DNA from: DASPLH01 sp035627675
GTDB lineage: Bacteria; Acidobacteriota; Terriglobia; Terriglobales; Acidobacteriaceae
Length of the DNA stretch: 28,729 nt
Direction: 5' to 3'
Assembly (NCBI GenBank): GCA_035627675.1
Contig: DASPLH010000067.1
Span: 1-28,729, forward strand
The notes beneath the pieces were generated by a model. The model saw only the letters and a program-made list of their open reading frames with translations. It searched no databases and was not told where the DNA came from. Both the position numbers and the translations under genes were made by a program. This document shows, piece after piece, positions 6,266 through 13,931 of this stretch; within the stretch, counting starts at the first letter, position 1; every line of letters begins with the position of its first letter.

Positions 6266-7804
6266 ATGATCAGCGAACGTGCATCTGGAATCCTTCTTCA
6301 TCCAACTTCTCTCCCGTCGCCCGGCGGCATCGGTGACCTCGGTCCGAAGGCTTACGAGTTCCTCGACTGGCTGGCCGCGGGCAGGCAGACGCTGTGGCAG
6401 GTGCTGCCGCTGCAACCGGTGGGAATCGGCAACTCGCCCTATTCTTCGACCTCGGCCTTCGCCGGGAACGTGCTGATGATCAGCCTCGACCGGCTGGCCG
6501 AGCGTGGACTGATTTCGCGCGAGCGCGTCCGCTCACTGCCGGACGGCGCAGGGCCTGTGGACTACCAGCGCGTTACGTCCATGAAAGTGCCGCTGCTGGT
6601 GGAAGCGGCGCAGCAGTTCCTGCGCAGCGCCCAGGGCGAAGACCGCGCGCGGTTCGAGAAGTTCTGCTGGGAGAACGGATGGTGGCTGGAGGATTTCGTC
6701 CTCTTCGACGCCCTGCGCCAACGTTACAACAATGAGAGCTGGAACCGCTGGCCCTCGGAGCTGGCGCACCGGCGGCCCGAGGCCATCGGGCGTGTCCGCG
6801 AAGAACTTGCAGCCGAGCTGATGGTCGCTCGTTTCCTCCAGTTCGCTTTTTTCGAGCAGTGGCGGGCGCTGCGCTCGCGATGCCGGCAGCTGGGCATCCG
6901 CATTATCGGAGACGTCGCCATCTTCGTCAGCTATGACAGCGCCGACGTGTGGACGCATCCGGACATCTTCCGCCTGCGCGAGCTGGAGCCCGAGGTCGTG
7001 GCCGGCGTTCCGCCCGACGCCTTCTCCGCCGAGGGACAGCGCTGGGGGAATCCGATCTACCGCTGGGATGTGCTGCGCGATCGCGGGTACGACTGGTGGG
7101 TGGACCGCATCCGCTGGAGTCTCTACACCTGCGACATCATTCGCCTCGATCACTTCCGCGGATTCCAACAGTATTGGGAGATTCCCGCCCACCAACCGAC
7201 GGCAGTCCACGGACGCTGGGTGGATGGGCCGAAGGACGATCTCTTCCGCGTGTTACGGGAGCGCTTCGGCGACCTGCCGTTCATCGCCGAGGACCTGGGC
7301 CTGATTACGCCGGACGTGCATGCATTGCGCGAGCGCTTGAACATCCCGGGCATGCGCGTCTTGCAATTCGGGTTCGGAGATCCGGGTGCTCACATCTACC
7401 TGCCGCACAGGTACGAGCGCAATACGGTTGTCTATACCGGCACTCACGACAACGACACCACGCTGGGATGGTGGAAGAGCATAGGCGAGCACGAGCGCCG
7501 TCACGTCGGCTCGTACCTCGGCGACGCGACGGACGGCATGCACTGGGCGATGATCCGCGCCGCCGAGGGCTCCATCGCCAACCTCAGCGTCGTGCAGTTG
7601 CAGGATGTGCTCGGGCTTGGTTCCGAGGCGCGAATGAACGTTCCCAGCCAAAGCTCCGGAAACTGGTCGTGGCGCTGTGCGCCGGACGCGCTCACCGCCG
7701 AGCTGGCGCGGAAGCTTGCGCTGCTGGCGGAGGTGTCGGACCGCATCCCGTCACACTTGCATCAGCAGCGCCAGGGGGAAGCTGCGGAATACTTCGCGGC
7801 ATAG
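6266..7804 (+). CDS. malQ: 4-alpha-glucanotransferase (amylomaltase), GH77
   Basis: The 512-residue product is full length for MalQ, which transfers alpha-1,4-glucan segments between maltodextrins in the cytoplasm. It begins with the typical RASGILLHPTSLPSPGGIGDLG. Catalytic residues are all present: nucleophile D295 in IIRLDHFRGF, acid/base E342 in IAEDLG, and D395 in TGTHDNDTT. ATG 6266 sits six codons before the conserved N-terminus; there is no obvious Shine-Dalgarno. Its last 54 bp overlap the 3' end of treY on the other strand. Together with treY it suggests processing of glycogen-derived dextrins, with glucan ends going to trehalose. Confidence 0.96.
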   Translation: MISERASGILLHPTSLPSPGGIGDLGPKAYEFLDWLAAGRQTLWQVLPLQPVGIGNSPYSSTSAFAGNVLMISLDRLAERGLISRERVRSLPDGAGPVDYQRVTSMKVPLLVEAAQQFLRSAQGEDRARFEKFCWENGWWLEDFVLFDALRQRYNNESWNRWPSELAHRRPEAIGRVREELAAELMVARFLQFAFFEQWRALRSRCRQLGIRIIGDVAIFVSYDSADVWTHPDIFRLRELEPEVVAGVPPDAFSAEGQRWGNPIYRWDVLRDRGYDWWVDRIRWSLYTCDIIRLDHFRGFQQYWEIPAHQPTAVHGRWVDGPKDDLFRVLRERFGDLPFIAEDLGLITPDVHALRERLNIPGMRVLQFGFGDPGAHIYLPHRYERNTVVYTGTHDNDTTLGWWKSIGEHERRHVGSYLGDATDGMHWAMIRAAEGSIANLSVVQLQDVLGLGSEARMNVPSQSSGNWSWRCAPDALTAELARKLALLAEVSDRIPSHLHQQRQGEAAEYFAA

Positions 7805-10800
7805 CAGGCGCCCGCCGCTGGCCGAGATGCGCTCGCCCGTGAGCGTGTTCACGAACTCTGAGGAGCCGAACTCCGGCGGAAGTTCCACGCCCGCTTCGCC
7901 CCAGGCCTCTCCGAGTGGCGCGGCCAGCTCTCCATTCATCAATGTGAATGAAAACCGGGGGACCACCGTGACGGCCTTCCCCGTGGCGTGAGTGCGGGCG
8001 AAGGCGACGGCGTGGCGCTCGCGGTCATGGTTGGCGCGCAGCGGCACGTACGAGCCGTCCTGGAACAGCTCGAGATGTTCGCGGCGTGCGCGCAGGGCGC
8101 GATGCGTCACCCACAGCTTCAGGCGTCCGTCGGCCCAGTCGTGCAACATCCCGGCGAGAGACGGCAAGTAGGACGCACCATCGAGGTTCGCGAACTGATC
8201 CAGGCATCGTTGCCGCAGCGAGTAGTCCACGGGGCGGCGGTTGTCCGGATCGACGAGGCTGAAGTCGAGCAGTTCCTGCCCCTGGTACACGTCGGGCACG
8301 CCGGGAAGGGTAAGCTTCAGCAACGTCTGCGACATTGAGTTCAGTATGCCGAAGAAGGCCACGCGCGGCACGAACTCCTGCATCGTGCGGATGAAGCTGT
8401 TCGGTTTGCTCTCCGAGCCGGGCTCGAGGATTTTCGCGATGAACTTCCGGAGCGCCTCCACGTATTCGGGGTTGTCGTTGATCCAGCTCAGGTTCGCCTT
8501 GGCCTCGTGGACCGCCTTCGTCATGTACTGCTGTATGCGGCTCGTGTATTCCGCGCGCTGCTCGCCGGTCAGCGCGAAGGATGCTCCCTGCGCGGGGGTA
8601 TTCTCGCCCGGGACTCCCTGCGACGGCGCGACGGCGCCGGGCAGTGGCCAGGTGCCGACCAGCGTCTGGTACAGCAGGTACTCCTCGTTGGGGTCGGGGA
8701 CGAGGCGGCCGTCGCTGATGGTGCGCTTGCGCTGCTTGTTGATCCGCCGCCAGCGCATCACGTTCGCCGCCCAGAGGCGCGGCATCTCGCTGAGCACGGC
8801 GAGTCTCATCCGCACGTCTTCGCTTCGTTTCGTGTCATGCGTCGAAGTAGCAAGCATCGCGTACGGCCAATCCGCCGCTCGCCTGGCCATCGCATGGTGG
8901 AAGCCCTCCATGCCGATGCCGAACTCATGGGGCGACCCACCCACCTCGTTCACGGCGACGAAGCGGTTGTACACGTAGCAAACGGTGTCCTCCAGCCCTT
9001 TGGCCATCACCGGGCCGGTCAGCTGCTGGAACTTCAACGTGAAGTAGAGTTGCTTGCGGTAGCCGTGGACGGGCTTGCCGCCGTCGTTGCCGCGCAGCAG
9101 CAGGATGTCGTGCAGGAACTCGAACACCGCCTTCGGCATCGAGCCGTTCCTGCGCATCGCCCGCGCGATCGCCTGGTCGATATAGCGGCGGTCACGCTCG
9201 CTGATATTGCCGCGCTCGTCGATGTACGTTCGGTACACGGGGAAACACGCGATGGCCTCGCGGATGGCGTCGCGCAGCGACTTGCGGGTGAAATCGCGGG
9301 CGCGGCGGTCGAGCGACGAGATTTCGTCGAGCATGTGTCCGAGGACGTTCACCTCGCTCGAGAGCGCCGAGTGCATGATCAGCTTCTTGCTCTGGTAGAT
9401 CAGGCCATCGATGTCGAACGATTGCCCAATGAAGCGTTCATAGAGGTTCGTGAAAGTCTTCTTCGCGCGTGAGTCGATGAAAAGGTTCGTGACGAGATTC
9501 GCGAACTCATAGCCGACCGTCCCATCGACGCTCCAATCGCGCGGCAGTTCCTCGCCCGGCTCCAGGATTTTTTCCACCACGACGTACAGCGGGGGCAGCT
9601 TGCCGCGCCAATCGCGCCGGCCGAACGCCATCTGCATCTCCAGCTCGATGCCGTTTTCGGCCAGCGGCGGGACCGGCGTCTCGCCGTAGCACTGGCTGGC
9701 CGCATACAGCATTTGCAGGCGCGTGAAGTACTGCGGAGGATTGAACAAGCCGTCGGGATGGTCGATGCGCAACCCGCTCACCGACCCGTTGGCCAGCAAG
9801 CGCCGGATCAGCGTCTGGGTGGCGGCAAATACCTGCGGGTCTTCCATCCGCAGGCCAACGAGGTCGTTGATGTCGAAGAATCGACGGAAGTTGATCTCTT
9901 CGGCGGACACGCGCCAATGTGCCAGCCGGTAGGGCTGCGCTTCCAGCAATGCGTGCAGGGCGTCGAAGCTGCGCGGGTCGCCGGGCTGCCCCTTGATGTT
10001 TTCCAGGGCGCGATGGAGGTGCTCGCGGACCTTGGGCGAACGCTCCACCAGCTCCGCGAACCGCTGTTTCAGGAACGGCAATCCGTGCTGGCGCTTGGTG
10101 GCGCGCTCAGGGTCGTCCGTGTGGTGAGGGGGAAGGCTGTCGAAGGCAGCCAGCAACCCAAGCAGCTCGGTGGCTTCGTCGTCAGCCGGCTCTATGTTTC
10201 CCCACGAACGGAAGATCATCGAGATCGACTGGGGATCGATCGGCAGGACCTTGTCGTAGTACTCGACCCGGAAGTCTCCGTCGCGGTACACCAGCTTCAG
10301 TCGCCCGTCTTCAAGCTCCTGCCCGTACTGGTTGCCGAGGATCGGCAGCAGCACCTTATTGCGCAGCTCGGGCTTGAGCGGGTCCCAGTCGATATCAAAA
10401 TAATTTGCGAACTTCGAAGCGCGCCCGTTCCGCAGCACGTCCTGCCACCAGGGATTGGTCCCGAACCCGACTCCCATGTGGTTTGGAACGACATCGACGA
10501 TCAGCGTCATGCCTCGCGAGTGCAGGGCCTCGACAAGGGCCTGGAATTCCTCCTCGGTGCCGATTTCGGGGTTGATCCTGGCGTGGTCAACGATGTCGTA
10601 GCCGTGCATGCTGCCGGCGCGCGCCATCAGGATCGGAGAGGCATAACAGGTGCCGACGCCGAGCTGATCGAGGTATGGGACGAGCCCGGTGGCATCCACG
10701 AACCGGAACTGACGGTTGAACTGAAAGCGGTATGTGGAAGCGGGCCGGCGCAGCGAGCGGGATGAACTCAACCGGTCGAGGCATTCTGAAATGCCGGCAG

Positions 10801-10834
10801 CTTCCGTTGACAGCAGAGTGGATTCGGTGTGCAT
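7751..10834 (-). CDS. treY: Maltooligosyl trehalose synthase, GH13
   Basis: TreY rearranges the reducing-end alpha-1,4 bond of maltodextrins to alpha-1,1, after which TreZ releases trehalose; treZ is not in this window. From ATG 10834 the protein has 1027 residues. Visible motifs are ASTYRFQFN at the start of the barrel, SPILMARAGSMHGYD, VDVVPNHMGVG, GLRIDHPDG (nucleophile D358), VVEKILEPGEELP (acid/base E421) and TSTHDTKRSEDVR. A GTG at 10864 would add ten residues without family character. It is long for TreY but shows no break. Its 3' end overlaps malQ by 54 bp in the convergent direction. Confidence 0.95.
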   Translation of the reverse strand: MHTESTLLSTEAAGISECLDRLSSSRSLRRPASTYRFQFNRQFRFVDATGLVPYLDQLGVGTCYASPILMARAGSMHGYDIVDHARINPEIGTEEEFQALVEALHSRGMTLIVDVVPNHMGVGFGTNPWWQDVLRNGRASKFANYFDIDWDPLKPELRNKVLLPILGNQYGQELEDGRLKLVYRDGDFRVEYYDKVLPIDPQSISMIFRSWGNIEPADDEATELLGLLAAFDSLPPHHTDDPERATKRQHGLPFLKQRFAELVERSPKVREHLHRALENIKGQPGDPRSFDALHALLEAQPYRLAHWRVSAEEINFRRFFDINDLVGLRMEDPQVFAATQTLIRRLLANGSVSGLRIDHPDGLFNPPQYFTRLQMLYAASQCYGETPVPPLAENGIELEMQMAFGRRDWRGKLPPLYVVVEKILEPGEELPRDWSVDGTVGYEFANLVTNLFIDSRAKKTFTNLYERFIGQSFDIDGLIYQSKKLIMHSALSSEVNVLGHMLDEISSLDRRARDFTRKSLRDAIREAIACFPVYRTYIDERGNISERDRRYIDQAIARAMRRNGSMPKAVFEFLHDILLLRGNDGGKPVHGYRKQLYFTLKFQQLTGPVMAKGLEDTVCYVYNRFVAVNEVGGSPHEFGIGMEGFHHAMARRAADWPYAMLATSTHDTKRSEDVRMRLAVLSEMPRLWAANVMRWRRINKQRKRTISDGRLVPDPNEEYLLYQTLVGTWPLPGAVAPSQGVPGENTPAQGASFALTGEQRAEYTSRIQQYMTKAVHEAKANLSWINDNPEYVEALRKFIAKILEPGSESKPNSFIRTMQEFVPRVAFFGILNSMSQTLLKLTLPGVPDVYQGQELLDFSLVDPDNRRPVDYSLRQRCLDQFANLDGASYLPSLAGMLHDWADGRLKLWVTHRALRARREHLELFQDGSYVPLRANHDRERHAVAFARTHATGKAVTVVPRFSFTLMNGELAAPLGEAWGEAGVELPPEFGSSEFVNTLTGERISASGGRLLCREVFRSFPLALLMQV

Positions 10835-10968
10835 CGTCGGTTGGAGCGGTACGCAGACCTCCACCGCGCCCCACGGAGCGAAGTGGCCAACCGCTTAGAT
10901 GCAGGCGAGCGGACTGTGGTGAGAGGGGCAGGTCACCCGGAGAGGAGGCGCTGGCCGCTTCCACCCGC

Positions 10969-11418
10969 CTAGTGCGTCGCGAAGCAGGCCTCGAGCGCGG
11001 CCCCGACCGCCCCCAAGATTGCGGGGTCCATGCGGGCCTGGCATTCCTCGAAAAGTTGCCGCTCCTCTTTTCGGACATGGGCGCTGAGCTGCGCGGCGAA
11101 GTCGCGCATCTGTCCGGAACTCATGGCCCGCGCCCCTGCGGTTTCAAACGCCTTTCGCAGCGCCTGATGCTCGGCGATGAGTTCCGCGACGAGCGTCTGA
11201 AGCCCGACCTGACGCGCCGCCGGAAACAGGTGAGCCTCCTCGGCTTCGAAGTGCAACGAGATTTCCTGGACCCACGCGGTTTCGATTTCGCTCTGGAGCT
11301 GGGGCAGGTCGGGGGCCGTGCCGTCCAGCGCGCGCTGGATCAAGACGCACAGCCCGAGCGCATGTTGATGCTGGTGCGAGAGCGGGATGAGGTTCTTGTC
11401 TCGAAGCATGACGAACAT
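10969..11418 (-). CDS. Hemerythrin-type HHE-domain protein
   Basis: This 149-residue four-helix-bundle protein has the His/Glu pattern of the hemerythrin HHE domain: SHQHQHALGL, HFEAEEAHLFP, EHQALRKAF and HVRKEERQLFEE. These ligate a di-iron centre used for O2, NO or iron sensing and storage. I start it at ATG 11418, near the first conserved helix; ATG 11409 is an alternative, and the open frame to 11526 adds residues that do not look like the family. It is divergent from the 62-aa gene. The role here, oxygen or NO handling, is inferred only from the domain. Confidence 0.85.
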   Translation of the reverse strand: MFVMLRDKNLIPLSHQHQHALGLCVLIQRALDGTAPDLPQLQSEIETAWVQEISLHFEAEEAHLFPAARQVGLQTLVAELIAEHQALRKAFETAGARAMSSGQMRDFAAQLSAHVRKEERQLFEECQARMDPAILGAVGAALEACFATH

Positions 11419-11579
11419 CCTAGCGCACGTCGGCCACGGGGCGGCTTTGACGAAATCGGCCACGGCGAAGAAAATAGCTGGTTGCCGGGCCGCGCTTTTC
11501 AGCATCCATGTGAAGTTGGCCCGCAAGCCGTAGCTGTCCGAGGGCCGGGCAGACTTTCACATCGCAATCGGAGGCAATC

Positions 11580-11768
11580 ATGGCAGCTACCGGGGAACTC
11601 ATCCGGATGATGAACTACGTTGACGACATTTCCGCCACCCTGCGCCGCATCGTCGCCGGCAGCACCTTCATCTCCGAGGAAGAGAAGAAGAAACTGGCGG
11701 AATACATGCGCAACGCCAATCCGAGTTACGCGAAGCTGATGGACCAGCTTGAGAAGGGCGATGCCTGA
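11580..11768 (+). CDS. Small conserved-looking protein coupled to the hydroxyacyl-CoA dehydrogenase
   Basis: The 62-residue product is mostly helical and charged, with a EEEKKKLAEYMRNANPSY segment and no membrane helix. A good ribosome site (CGGAGG at 11569-11574) lies 5 nt before ATG 11580. The end overlaps the next gene by 8 bp, so translation is probably coupled. I do not recognise a family. The tight coupling suggests a partner or regulator of the dehydrogenase, which is inference. Confidence 0.75.
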   Translation: MAATGELIRMMNYVDDISATLRRIVAGSTFISEEEKKKLAEYMRNANPSYAKLMDQLEKGDA

Positions 11769-12663
11769 GATCCGCACCATAGCTGTCATTGGGGGCGGCA
11801 TCATGGGACGCGGAATCGCCCATGTCGCCGCGCTGGGCGGATTTCGCACCATCCTCGAAGACATTCTTCCGGCGAGCCTGCGCAGGGCTGAAAACGAAAT
11901 CCGCGGGAACCTCGGCAAGGCAGTCGAACTCGGCAAGATAAGCCCGTCCGATGCCGAAGCTGCCCTGTCGCGGCTGGAATACGCGAGTTCTGTCGAAGAC
12001 GCCGCCCGCGAGGCCGATCTGGTGATCGAGGCGGTGCCCGAGGAGTTCGACTCGAAAGAGGAGATCTTCCGCATCCTCGATCGCGTGTGCCGTCCGGGAA
12101 CCGTGCTGGCGACGAATACCTCTTCGCTCTCGGTCACCGAGATCGCGGCGGTCACGGAGCGGCCCGAGAAGATCGTCGGAATGCACTTCTTCAATCCCGT
12201 ACACAAGATGAAGCTCATCGAGATCGTGCGGGCGGCAAAGACCGACAACGACACGCTCGCGACCGCCGTCGAGGTCGGGAAGCGCATGGGCAAAGAGACG
12301 GTGGTGATCAACGAAGCGCCCGGCTTCATCACCAGCCGCATCAACGCCATGATCGGCAACGAGGCGTTCTACATGCTCGAGGCGGGAATCGCTTCCGCCG
12401 AAGACATCGACAAGGCGCTCAAACTCGGACTCAACCATCCCATGGGGCCGTTCGAGATGGTGGACCTCGTCGGCCTCGACACGCGACTGAGCATTCTCAA
12501 GTACCTGCACTCGACCCTGGGCGAGAAGTTCCGTCCGTGTCCGCTGATGGAGCGGTACGTCGAGGAGGGCCGCTTGGGACGCAAGGTCGGACGCGGCGTC
12601 TATGAGTATCCCGACATCCTCGCGCAACGCGAGAAGTCGGCTATGGCCACCGAAAAGAAGTAG
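11761..12663 (+). CDS. hbd: 3-hydroxyacyl-CoA (3-hydroxybutyryl-CoA) dehydrogenase
   Basis: The 300-residue enzyme oxidises 3-hydroxyacyl-CoA to 3-ketoacyl-CoA with NAD+. An N-terminal Rossmann fold is shown by IAVIGGGIMGRGIAHVAA. The catalytic pair is intact: H142 in MHFFNP and E154 in KLIEI, spaced as in the human enzyme, with N/S residues in NTSSLSVTEIA. The C-terminal domain has NEAPGFITSRI and HPMGPFEMVDLVGLD. ATG 11761 overlaps the preceding gene by 8 bp and is preceded by GAGAAGG. A strong terminator follows. It probably works in fatty acid beta-oxidation or butyrate-type metabolism; hbd, paaH and fadB2 type names all fit. Confidence 0.94.
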   Translation: MPEIRTIAVIGGGIMGRGIAHVAALGGFRTILEDILPASLRRAENEIRGNLGKAVELGKISPSDAEAALSRLEYASSVEDAAREADLVIEAVPEEFDSKEEIFRILDRVCRPGTVLATNTSSLSVTEIAAVTERPEKIVGMHFFNPVHKMKLIEIVRAAKTDNDTLATAVEVGKRMGKETVVINEAPGFITSRINAMIGNEAFYMLEAGIASAEDIDKALKLGLNHPMGPFEMVDLVGLDTRLSILKYLHSTLGEKFRPCPLMERYVEEGRLGRKVGRGVYEYPDILAQREKSAMATEKK

Positions 12664-12681
12664 TCGGTCGAAGAATTGCAG

Positions 12682-12711
12682 ACGGCGGCGGTCGCGCCGC
12701 CGTTCGTTTTT
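12682..12711 (+). terminator. Rho-independent terminator after hbd
   Basis: A perfect 9-bp GC-rich stem (ACGGCGGCG at 12682-12690 with CGCCGCCGT at 12695-12703), loop GTCG, is followed by TCGTTTTT. It ends the two-gene 62-aa/hbd operon and separates it from the methyltransferase gene. Confidence 0.85.
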
Positions 12712-12753
12712 CCCTCGGGAGCGCTCGATAGCGCCGCCGGGTAGAATGCCCGC

Positions 12754-13887
12754 ATGTCACTGCGCGAGGTCATCGCCGAAGTGATTCGCCGGGAGGGTCC
12801 CATCCCATTCTCCCGATACATGGACATCAGTCTTTACCATCCGCGTGAGGGCTACTACATGCGCTCGGCGGAACGCTTCGGCAGGGCCGGAGACTTCTAC
12901 ACCTCCTCCGACATTCACGCCATCTTCGGACGCCTCCTGTGCCGGCAGTTCGACGAGATGTGGCGCGCGCTGGGCTGTCCCTCGCAACTCGACCTGGTGG
13001 AGCTTGGGCCCGGACGCGGGCTGTTCGCGGCCGATGTTCTCGACTGGGCGACGAAGAAGTTTCCGGAGTTTGCCGCAGCCCTTCGATATCGCTGCATGGA
13101 GACTTCGCCGGACTCGTGCGCACGCATCTCCGAGCGACTGAAGCCGCACGTGGAGCGAGGTGCAGCCAGCGTCCATGAGTCTCTGGAGCGCGCTGCGGAA
13201 GAGCTTTGCGAAAACGTGGTGGTGTTTGCCAACGAATTCTTCGACGCGCTGCCGGTCGAGGTGCTCGCTTCCGAAGGCGAGGTGCGGGTCGATGTCGAGG
13301 GCGGCCGTTTTGTGGAGCGTTTTGTGCCAGCGCGTCCGGAGGTGCTCGCGTACGTTGATCGTTACAGTGTTCATCCCGCGGAAGGGCAGCGCGTGGAGGC
13401 CAACCTGGCCGCCCAGGAATGGACTCGCAGGATTGCCGGGTTGTTCGGCGAACGCCGCGGCTTCTGCGTGTTCGTGGACTATGGCTACACGCGCAATGAG
13501 CAGCTTGCGGGACGCCATCTCGACACCATCATGACGTATCGCGCGCACCAGGCCAGTCCTGATCCGTACGCCGCCCCGGGCGAGCAGGACATCACCGCCC
13601 ACGTGAACTTTACCGCGCTGGCGGCCGAGGCCGAGCGCTGCGGGCTGTCCATCAATGCACTGCTTACGCAGGCGGCGTTTCTCATGGGAATCGGCGAGCA
13701 GAATGAATTCGGCGACGCGTTGGAGGAGTGCCGCCTGCCGCAGGAGCGCGCCAAGCGCATGTTGCAGTTGAAGCACCTGGTCACCCCGGCGGGCATCGGA
13801 GAGGTGTTCCAGGTTCTGGTGCTGTCGGGAGGCGTGCAAGCCGACGCCGCCCGCAGTTTGTCGGGACTGCGCTTCCGGCGGCAATAA
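12754..13887 (+). CDS. MidA/NDUFAF7-type SAM-dependent methyltransferase (DUF185)
   Basis: The protein has 377 residues, full length for the family. Family signs are the N-terminal IPFSRYMDISLYHPREGYY followed by GDFYTSSDIH, the SAM-binding loop LVELGPGRG, the FANEFFDALPVEV motif, and the later VFVDYGYTRNEQ and QDITAHVNF motifs. In mitochondria the relative NDUFAF7 methylates an arginine of a complex I subunit; bacterial substrates are less clear, so a protein-arginine methyltransferase role is inference. It stands alone between a terminator upstream and a bidirectional terminator downstream. ATG 12754 lies shortly after the hbd terminator. Confidence 0.92.
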   Translation: MSLREVIAEVIRREGPIPFSRYMDISLYHPREGYYMRSAERFGRAGDFYTSSDIHAIFGRLLCRQFDEMWRALGCPSQLDLVELGPGRGLFAADVLDWATKKFPEFAAALRYRCMETSPDSCARISERLKPHVERGAASVHESLERAAEELCENVVVFANEFFDALPVEVLASEGEVRVDVEGGRFVERFVPARPEVLAYVDRYSVHPAEGQRVEANLAAQEWTRRIAGLFGERRGFCVFVDYGYTRNEQLAGRHLDTIMTYRAHQASPDPYAAPGEQDITAHVNFTALAAEAERCGLSINALLTQAAFLMGIGEQNEFGDALEECRLPQERAKRMLQLKHLVTPAGIGEVFQVLVLSGGVQADAARSLSGLRFRRQ

Positions 13888-13888
13888 G

Positions 13889-13916
13889 AAACCGCACGGC
13901 GACCGCCGTGCGGTTT
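13889..13916. terminator. Bidirectional terminator between convergent genes
   Basis: A perfect 12-bp stem (AAACCGCACGGC at 13889-13900 with GCCGTGCGGTTT at 13905-13916) closes on a GACC tetraloop. It begins 2 bp after the methyltransferase stop and lies 15 bp before the stop of the M1-like gene, with A and T runs forming the stem base, so it can work in both directions. Confidence 0.8.
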
Positions 13917-13931
13917 GGCGGTATTGCGGCC

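Noticed and set aside
10835..10968. Possible small gene or regulatory RNA between treY and the hemerythrin gene
   Set aside because: No ribosome site, coherent frame, hairpin or promoter could be supported in this stretch.
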